Of a DNA stretch of 64,000 nt, positions 63,990 through 64,000 are shown in pieces; positions within the stretch are counted from its first letter, which is position 1, and each line of letters starts with the position of its first letter. A model generated the notes under the pieces. The model did not search any database, had not been told where the DNA came from, and saw only the letters and a list, made by a program, of their open reading frames with translations. This stretch comes from Pseudomonas sp. 7SR1 (GTDB taxonomy: Bacteria; Pseudomonadota; Gammaproteobacteria; Pseudomonadales; Pseudomonadaceae). The position numbers and the translations under genes were made by a program. The DNA lies in assembly GCF_900156465.1 (NCBI RefSeq), contig NZ_LT707064.1, positions 5,595,001-5,659,000 of the forward strand. The letters run 5' to 3'.

Positions 63990-64000
63990 GGAAAACACTA

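Overview
The window is a high-GC, gene-dense stretch of chromosome from a fluorescent Pseudomonas (P. fluorescens group). The evidence is the order of the genes (two cbb3 oxidase operons, ccoGHIS, hemN, anr, apt; ffs/dnaX/ybaB/recR; smc/zipA/ligA; rlmL/rmf/pyrD; nasST/nasA/kinase/nirBD/nasC) and many REP/REPIN palindromes of the type that carries GTGGGAGCGAGC or GTGGCGAGGGG. No rRNA, tRNA, prophage, transposase or CRISPR array was seen. One ncRNA, the 4.5S SRP RNA, is present.

Layout. 1-16791 is a micro-aerobic respiration block: the end of an alpha/beta hydrolase gene, two tandem ccoNOQP operons, a Phd/PIN toxin-antitoxin pair, the assembly genes ccoG-ccoH-ccoI-ccoS plus a TauE/SafE-like membrane protein, then hemN, anr and apt. 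Anr boxes lie upstream of the first oxidase operon and, perfectly, upstream of hemN. 16917-34801 is mostly on the minus strand and holds replication, repair and division genes (recR, ybaB, dnaX, ffs, ligA, zipA, smc), with a periplasmic binding protein, a GGDEF-EAL protein, an XRE regulator, a Pr6Pr membrane protein and a zinc metallopeptidase among them. 34142-43760 is purine catabolism: a GntR regulator, xdhA-xdhB-xdhC-guaD, a second GntR regulator and a BenE-family transporter. 43848-52778 holds yggL, dacB, a large membrane GGDEF protein, rlmL, rmf and pyrD. 53021-63989 is assimilatory nitrate reduction: nasS-nasT, nasA, a phosphatase-kinase fusion, nirB-nirD and nasC.

The most notable observation is at the nitrate locus. 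Three separate leaders, in front of nasS, nasA and nirB, share one architecture: a sigma-54 promoter (GG-N10-GC), then short hairpins with six-base loops carrying A at position 1 and G at position 4 (the known RNA target pattern of ANTAR proteins such as NasT), then an intrinsic terminator whose 5' arm overlaps the last hairpin. Control of nasA and nirB by NasT antitermination is expected from known nitrate assimilation systems. The same structure in front of nasS implies that NasT also controls its own operon, a positive feedback loop. The nirB leader appears to carry a third A1/G4 hairpin. A sigma-54-like promoter also lies upstream of xdhA, which would place purine and nitrate use under the same nitrogen-limitation control.

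Other points: a GGDEF-EAL protein whose EAL domain has the metal-binding Asp-Asp pair replaced by Gly-Gly; signs of gene conversion between the two ccoN copies; a toxin-antitoxin pair inside the oxidase gene block; tandem dyads at the xdhA promoter; and a structured rmf leader. All calls come from reading the sequence and from family knowledge; no searches were run.
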